Assembly (NCBI GenBank): GCA_029465975.1
Contig: CM055754.1
Span: 3,343,953-3,407,952 of the forward strand
From: Dallia pectoralis
Taxonomy: Eukaryota; Chordata; Actinopteri; Esociformes; Umbridae
Direction: 5' to 3'
DNA: 64,000 nt
Shown here: piece after piece, positions 58,505 through 64,000 of the stretch
Numbering within the stretch: the stretch's first letter is position 1
How the letters are laid out: each line of letters starts with the position of its first letter
The notes under the pieces: model-generated
Database searches by the model: none
What the model was told of the DNA's origin: nothing
The model's input: the letters and a program-made list of their open reading frames with translations, nothing else
Program-made: the position numbers and the translations under genes

Positions 58505-59292
58505 CCATAGGTGTCTGTCCATAGGTGTCTGTCCATAGGTGTCTGTCCATAGGTGTCTGTCCATAGGTGTCTGTCCATAGGTGTCTGTCCATAGGTGTCT
58601 GTCCATAGGTGTCTGTCCATAGGTGTCTGTCCATAGGTGTCTGTCCATAGGTGTCTGTCCATAGGTGTCTGTCCATAGGTGTCTGTCCATAGGTGTCTGT
58701 CCATAGGTGTCTGTCCATAGGTGTCTGTCCATAGGTGTCTGTCCATAGGTGTCTGTCCATAGGTGTCTGTCCATAGGTGTCTTTCCATAGGTGTCTGTAC
58801 ATAGGTGTCTGTCCATAGGTGTCTGTCCATAGGTGTCTTTCCATAGGTGTCTGTTAGGTGTCTGTACATAGGTGTCTGTCCATAGGTGTCTGTCCATAGG
58901 TGTCTTTCCATAGGTGTCTGTCCATAGGTGTCTGTCCATAGGTGTCTGTCCATAGGTGTCTGTCCATAGGTGTCTGTCCATAGGTGTCTGTCCATAGGTG
59001 TCTGTCCATAGGTGTCTGTCCATAGGTGTCTGTCCATAGGTGTCTGTCCATAGGTGTCTGTCCATAGGTGTCTGTCCATAGGTGTCTGTCCATAGGTGTC
59101 TGTCCATAGGTGTCTGTCCATAGGTGTCTGTCCATAGGTGTCTGTCCATAGGTGTCTGTCAATAGGTGTCTGTCCATAGGTGTCTGTCCATAGGTGTCTG
59201 TCCATAGGTGTCTGTCCATAGGTGTCTTTCCATAGGTGTCTGTCCATAGGTGTCTGTCCATAGGTGTCTGTCCATAGGTGTCTTTCCATAGT
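58505..59292. repeat. 14-bp minisatellite CCATAGGTGTCTGT, about 56 copies
   Basis: The largest copy number in the window. Long runs are perfect. Sparse variants are GTCTTTCC, GTCTGTACATAGG, TCAATAGG and one deletion (GTCTGTTAGGTGTC near 58853). Three units equal 14 codons, so every reverse frame reads the same MDRHLWTDTYGQTP repeat, up to 288 codons. This is geometry, not evidence of a protein. Confidence 0.98.
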
Positions 59293-60767
59293 CTGTTATC
59301 TGTCTATTATGAACCAACTTGCTGATTCAGCTAAAATTAGCCAATTAGCTAATATAAGTACCTGCAGAAAAACAGTATTCGTGGGATGCAATTAACACAT
59401 CTGGAACTATTAATAGAGGTGTAAGGAATACTAATATTACTGGGTTAGCTGTGTTAGCTGCTAGCTAAATGTTCTTTTTCTGCAGTCTTCCTGATTTTTA
59501 TGCTACATAGCCGGTACTGTAACCCCTGTTTTATTTGCAGCTTTCATACATTTATTTAATGTACCAACACAATGAGACATACTGTTTCACAGTGTAATTT
59601 ATTATACCTCCACATATAGAATAGGATATCGAGCAAACGGATATCGTTTATTAGCTAGTCGAGCTCAGTAGCTAGTTCCTTTAGTATGTTGCTAGCTTTG
59701 CTAAGCACTTTCATGGACGTGTTATAAATTATTAGCGTAGCATTTAGCAATGATTATGTTGCCTAATAACTTACGCAGCTGGCTAGCAACGTTTTTAGAG
59801 CGAGCATGATGGATATTCGGTTTATTATTAATGTAATGTAGGTAATATTTTTTGATAGCTACTGGCTGACATAGGTTTTTTGTCCAGTTGCTTTGGGCTT
59901 CAATAATTCATGCATTCTTAAACAGTATGGAGGTAACTATTAGCTCAACTAGCTAGCTACGCTTTGCGGAAGCAAAAATTAGAAATTACGATGACTTTTT
60001 TCTAGATCCCCGTCCAGGTACATAAACAATACGGACAGATTAGAAACATCTCAACTAATTGGTTCACGCAAGGGAGTGTCAACGCACAACACATATGAGC
60101 ACAATGTGTAGAAATCCTGTCTCTGTTTCACATTAACATTTGTACTTAGCCATAGCAGAATATTGCAGAAAGCATCACATAGGTTGGTTGTTGTAAAAAA
60201 AAAAGGTTGTACCTTTCTTATACCTTTCAGAGAGAAACAAAGAATAAATATATAATTAACGGCCCGGTCAAATTGTCAGGTGTAAAATAAAGATTCTGAT
60301 CAATAATATTTTCAATTCATTTATTTTTCTCAAAAAAGGATTTCTTGTACTATTGAGTGTTTGCCAGTTAATACTTCTGACTAGATATTCCGCTTTCAAT
60401 TGCTCCATACTTGTTGGCAACACAAATATTTTCCTATTTGTTTTTATTGACACAAATATAATCCCATACAACTCTCCACCTTTTCACTTCCCCTTTCGCC
60501 GCTCACTTCGATTCAATAAAGATTACCGTAAAGGATTTGACATGCTTCCCTTTTTCCGTTGAGGTGAAAGAGGTAACTAGGCTCCGTTCCTTCTAGCGGC
60601 GCTAGCTGAGTATCGTCGTTAGAAACGCATTCGGTCGACGACCAAGGCCAAAACAATCACGTCTCAGAGAGGAGAGAAAAAAACAATTGCCTTCACTTTG
60701 CAACCTCCGCTGTCACGCCGTTCCAAAGGCAGAGAGACGCACATAAAAGTGCCAGAGTGTGCGTGCG
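59293..60767. other. AT-rich unique sequence with GCTAGCTA words
   Basis: Repeated short words such as GTTAGCTGTGTTAGCTGCTA and TAGCTAGCTACG, common in teleost intergenic DNA but without tandem structure. A run of ten A lies at about 60197. No gene seen. Confidence 0.5.
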
Positions 60768-60829
60768 TCTGTCTGTGTGTGTGTGTGTGTGTGTGCGTGT
60801 GTGTGTGTGCGTGTTTGTGCGTGTGCTTT
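60768..60829. repeat. (GT)n microsatellite with C interruptions
   Basis: GT units broken by GTGC steps, similar in style to the run at 682-773. Confidence 0.93.
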
Positions 60830-60939
60830 AAAGCTATTGTGACAGATGTGGTGAAGGCCGGCCAAAGGCCCGGTTTCTCTACACATCTACCCACACAGTG
60901 ACGCACTCGCATAGGATCTAACTGTTCACAGGTATAGTG

Positions 60940-60965
60940 ACACACACACACACACACACACACAC
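60940..60965. repeat. (CA)n microsatellite
   Basis: Thirteen CA units. Confidence 0.93.
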
Positions 60966-61014
60966 CCTCTTTACAGTACACCGACCCCTCCATAAGTGGA
61001 CACCATTCTCTGCA

Positions 61015-61310
61015 CATCCATTATTGATAGCCGGAGAGCTCGCCAGATCCTCTGTCTTTTGTCCCGTGCAGAGAGAACGGGCTCAGGGTTGAAGCCCTGG
61101 CTTCCTTAAGAGTCTATTCTTCGCACATTTGTAATATGCATTCTGGACTATTTGTGCCCGGCCGTCTTAAAGGAAATATGGCTCCTCTACCTCCGTCAAT
61201 GGGAGCCACGAATTAGCGGAGCTTTTTTCTCCTCCTCTCGCTGATTTGAAAACAAGAATGCCAGATTGGCCTTCGAGCCTTTCAACATGACGGCGGAACA
61301 CCTCCTCTGC
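61015..61310. promoter_or_regulatory. Possible conserved non-coding block
   Basis: About 300 bp of balanced-composition unique DNA (ATTGATAGCCGGAGAGC, CTTAAAGGAAATATGGC, ACGAATTAGCGGAGC). It is free of simple repeats apart from a short CTCCTCCTC. The longest clean unique block in this part. Function is inference. Confidence 0.28.
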
Positions 61311-61945
61311 CCCCTTCCCCCCTGACACACACACACATGCATAAACACGCGTTCACAAAGACAAACATTGAGTCAAATCTCCTCAGATGGACAAGTGTAT
61401 TATCTGTCCAGGTGGAGAAAACTATGTTTAAATATTGTTTGTGCTATATTATGTTCTGGGATCCGAAACGATATGAAATTAACAAGACATTACAGACATA
61501 ATAATCAGTAAACATAAAAGCATCTAAAAATCTAAATGATGTGGATACATTTAAATTAATTGGCAGTTTGTGATTGGGCACAGTGAATCGGCATAAAGCC
61601 ACATTGATAGGTTATTAGTTATTAGAATCTAATAAGCATGTAAATGCAAATCTGCCCATCCACTCAGCATTTCTTTTCGCTTATCTTTAAATATTTTTCA
61701 AACCATAAACCTCAACTATCCTTCATCTAACTTTTAACTTAATCCCGTACCAAAATCCCTGTTATCTTATGCAGGGACGTTGCTATTTCACTGAACCATC
61801 ACCCCAAAAACCTTCATGTTCTCCAGTTTACCTGTAGATGTGAACCCAAACCCCACCCAAAACCTTCAGGTCCCCCACTTCACCTGAAGATGTTTAAAAA
61901 TCCCATTTAACAGTAACGTGAGAATGTGAAGAGTGAGAATGTGTT

Positions 61946-61946
<1 letters not shown>
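61311..61946. other. AT-rich unique sequence with a 52-bp near-duplicate
   Basis: AAAACCTTCA-type phrases at 61811 and 61863 begin two related copies of about 52 bp (CCTGTAGATGTG versus CCTGAAGATGTT). Otherwise featureless. Confidence 0.5.

Positions 61947-61999
<53 letters not shown>
61947..61999. repeat. (CA)n microsatellite
   Basis: About 26 CA units, then ATG/CG-interrupted units to 62023. Confidence 0.95.
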
Positions 62000-62000
<1 letters not shown>

Positions 62001-62023
62001 CACACACACGCACACACACGCAC

Positions 62024-62589
62024 AGAAAAAGCGATCACACTAAGGTGTCACAGTACATGCAAAGCACCCAAATGTGCAGCATTTCAAATGCTCCCACAAC
62101 CACCTCTACTACCACATCGACAACCCCCAACACACACACACACAGACAACAACAGCAAACACTGCTTCCATTATTACTCCCCGGTTGTCGAGCAAGTCAT
62201 AAGGATTCACCGTTGCTAGGGGACAACATGCTCCGAATATGAGTGATAAGGTGGTGATGAATAATGGAACTGGGGTCCAGGTTAGCACTAAATAATATCC
62301 ACAGAAAGGTGGGCTCCCAATACCAGTACCCCACGCCGGTACCCTACGCTGGTACCCGCGTTATCCCGTCAGCACCAACTCCTACCCCCGTCCCTCGGAA
62401 GCATCCAGGAAGATGGATCCACACAAGACCATGAGCTCTTCTTAAACGCCACCCTCTCCTCCTCTGACCCGGGTCTACATGGTTCTGGCCAAAAGCGTGA
62501 CCCTGGTTCTATTTTCGCTGGCTGCCATTTTGCTCAACTTCAAATCGGCGTCTGGGTTTTTGTCTTTTTCAGTTTTTGTACAGTCAAGT
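62024..62589. other. Unique sequence, no gene seen
   Basis: A short triplicate of GGTACCC-type words lies at 62321-62361 (CAGTACCCCACGCC, GGTACCCTACGCT, GGTACCCGCG). No exon recognised. Confidence 0.45.
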
Positions 62590-63560
62590 CCGAGTTAAAA
62601 GCTCGCGTGTGACAATACGCCGTGAGCCATAAGGCTTCCGAGCCCGTCGCCATGGCGGCGCTCACATCCAACCCGTTTTACATATTCATGTACCCTCGGG
62701 TATTCAACTGTCATCAATCCGAGTACGCAATAACATGCAGATCGAATGAACGCGCACCGGTCACATACCGTAACAACACATGCTGCGCGAGCGAATGGGA
62801 ATGTGCGCAATCATGAAATCATTGCATATTGCCCGGGATAACATTAACCCCGCGTTGATTTCCCCCGAGCCTCCCCGAGTCCCACTATCAGGTGTTTTCC
62901 TGTGTTTGTTTGGTACCTTGAGCACGCCGACCTGTTTGTTTCCCGACGAAGTCGCGAATGCAACGGTCACGTCCGTCTTCCTCGGTCGTCGTCGGCGGCG
63001 GCGGGGCGCCCGCCTCCCCGAACGTGAAAACCCGGCTTCCGCCGAACGAGCGAGGAGGAGGAAGAAAACGAGCGAGATCGGCGGGGAGAAAAGAAATGCC
63101 ACTTGATTGGTGACAAAAGATAACAAGAAGTGTCTGCAGGGTGCCTACCCAAACTCTTGGTGTCTCAAAGTGGTGTGAATGGGCCCCATCTGGTTCCCTC
63201 GCACGTCCCCGCTCAAGATGGTGCCACTCTCGAAAAAAAAAAGCGTATAATAGGACGTCCGCTCGGAGAGACACACACAATCTCCTCTTGCCCAGGGTCC
63301 CGGGTGGTTTCCTCTCAGCGGCATGGCACACCGTCCCCAATCGCAGCCCCGTTCCCTCATTTAGTGTACAAGCCCCGGTCAAAAGTAGTGCACTAAACGG
63401 GGAGGCGCGCGCCCGTGTTCTGGGCTCAGTCCGTGAGTGATCCCCGAAGAGCGTTGCCCACCTCCTCTCTGCCATCTCCCGGGCTGCGTAGAGAGGACAC
63501 TTTAAGTAGTCCAATTTAACGTGAGAAAACGCGGGCTGAGGCGAACGCTCGCCGGGATGG
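62590..63560. promoter_or_regulatory. CpG-rich block, possible CpG island
   Basis: CpG density rises sharply, especially at 62930-63080 (GTCGTCGTCGGCGGCGGCGG) and 63380-63560, with GCCATGGCGGCG at about 62650 and GGCGCCATGGCGGG near 63558, YY1-type cores. Overlapping frames (208 codons reverse at 62888-63514, 108 forward) are typical of GC-rich DNA and show no domain. It could be the promoter or 5' region of a gene beyond the window. Confidence 0.4.
63331..63408. mobile_element. Salmonid-type fold-back repeat, copy J
   Basis: CCGTCCCCAATCGCAGCCCC, GTTCCCTCATTTAGTGTACA, then GGTCAAAAGTAGTGCACTAA. It is inserted within the CpG-rich block. Confidence 0.75.
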
Positions 63561-64000
63561 CGCCATGGCGGGAGTTAGAGGAGTGCAGTCCATCTGTAGC
63601 ACTGGTGGTTCTTGCGGGGGTGGATGGCCACGAGAGGAACACTGTGAGAAGGCATATCAGGCAGGGCTTTTGTCCGCCTCACAGGAATACGTAACACCTA
63701 CTACTGACAACTACCAGCCATGGAGGAATTAGCCGGCGATCGCTTGTCTACTGGAAGGTGTCAAACGCACGGGAACTTTCTAAGATGACATGCGGTTACA
63801 GATGCATTCTGGGGTTTTGGCCGCAGGTCGTGCGTGTGCTGCTGTCCGACCAATACGTTAAGCATGTGTTGGTGCATGCCCTCATAACCAAACGGACTAT
63901 GTTTAATTAAATCCTGGTATTTCATGGTGAACTTAGGTGTGATGTATGCGATGATGAAGACATTATGACTACTCATGGGTGAGCCACATAAACATTGATC
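63561..64000. other. Unique sequence at right edge, no gene seen
   Basis: Mixed-composition DNA. A 71-codon reverse frame (63761-63976) has no recognisable domain. Confidence 0.45.

Noticed and set aside
58337..59289. Reverse open frames of 270-288 codons reading MDRHLWTDTYGQTP
   Set aside because: Entirely created by the stop-free 14-bp repeat. All three frames give the same peptide. No flanking coding sequence, domain or splice signals.
62888..63514. 208-codon reverse frame in the CpG-rich block
   Set aside because: Long frames are expected in GC-rich DNA. Opposing forward frames are also open and a fold-back repeat lies inside.

Overview
This window looks like gene-poor nuclear DNA from a bony fish, most likely the salmonid/pike group (Protacanthopterygii). 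The lineage call rests on about ten worn copies of a fold-back repeat I know from salmonid and esocid sequence (halves built on GTGCCATTTGGGAC and AGTGCACTACTTTTGACC), a decayed Tc1-family transposase tail of the type common in salmonids, and an hAT element with GAGACCGAG-rich ends. The lineage comes from recalled family sequences, not a search. I found no convincing protein-coding exon, rRNA, tRNA, known microRNA or CRISPR array. The long open frames lie almost entirely in tandem repeats that lack stop codons.

Layout. 0-5 kb: a cut-off array at the left edge, a (GT)n tract, a 12-bp minisatellite (1.5 kb), a fold-back copy (1.9 kb) and a 16-bp minisatellite with a 64-bp higher-order unit (4.0-4.5 kb). 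5-16 kb: mostly unique sequence with AT, CA and CT microsatellites, a possible small hAT-like MITE (10.2 kb), GC-boxes (11.7 kb) and three CCAAT boxes at exact 31-bp spacing (14.7 kb). 16-21 kb: a 19/23-bp minisatellite, a possible LTR remnant, a 557-bp pyrimidine tract and a CCAG/CCAA array. 21.09-23.00 kb: a 1.9-kb non-autonomous hAT transposon with a perfect 8-bp target duplication. 23-33 kb: a perfect 15-bp hairpin, a 21-bp minisatellite, CpG-rich promoter-like sequence, purine tracts and 73-, 37-, 12- and 29-bp arrays. 33-43 kb: unique AT-rich sequence, several fold-back copies and a large CA/GATGTA array. 42.8-46.2 kb: a 38-bp array, a long (GT)n, a 1.7-kb G-rich array carrying an 823-bp internal duplication, and an 18-bp array. 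49-50 kb: the Tc1 remnant next to a 33-bp array. 53.8-59.3 kb: a 34/23-bp array and a 14-bp array of about 56 copies. 62.6-63.6 kb: a CpG-rich block.

No genes can be shown to act together here. The main themes are dense minisatellites, several with higher-order structure and four sharing a TGTCTG core, plus old transposon debris. Between them are unique stretches that could be distal regulatory DNA, some rich in TAAT cores, but that needs cross-species alignment. The hAT element, the CCAAT triplet, the hairpin and the array structure are the items most worth following.
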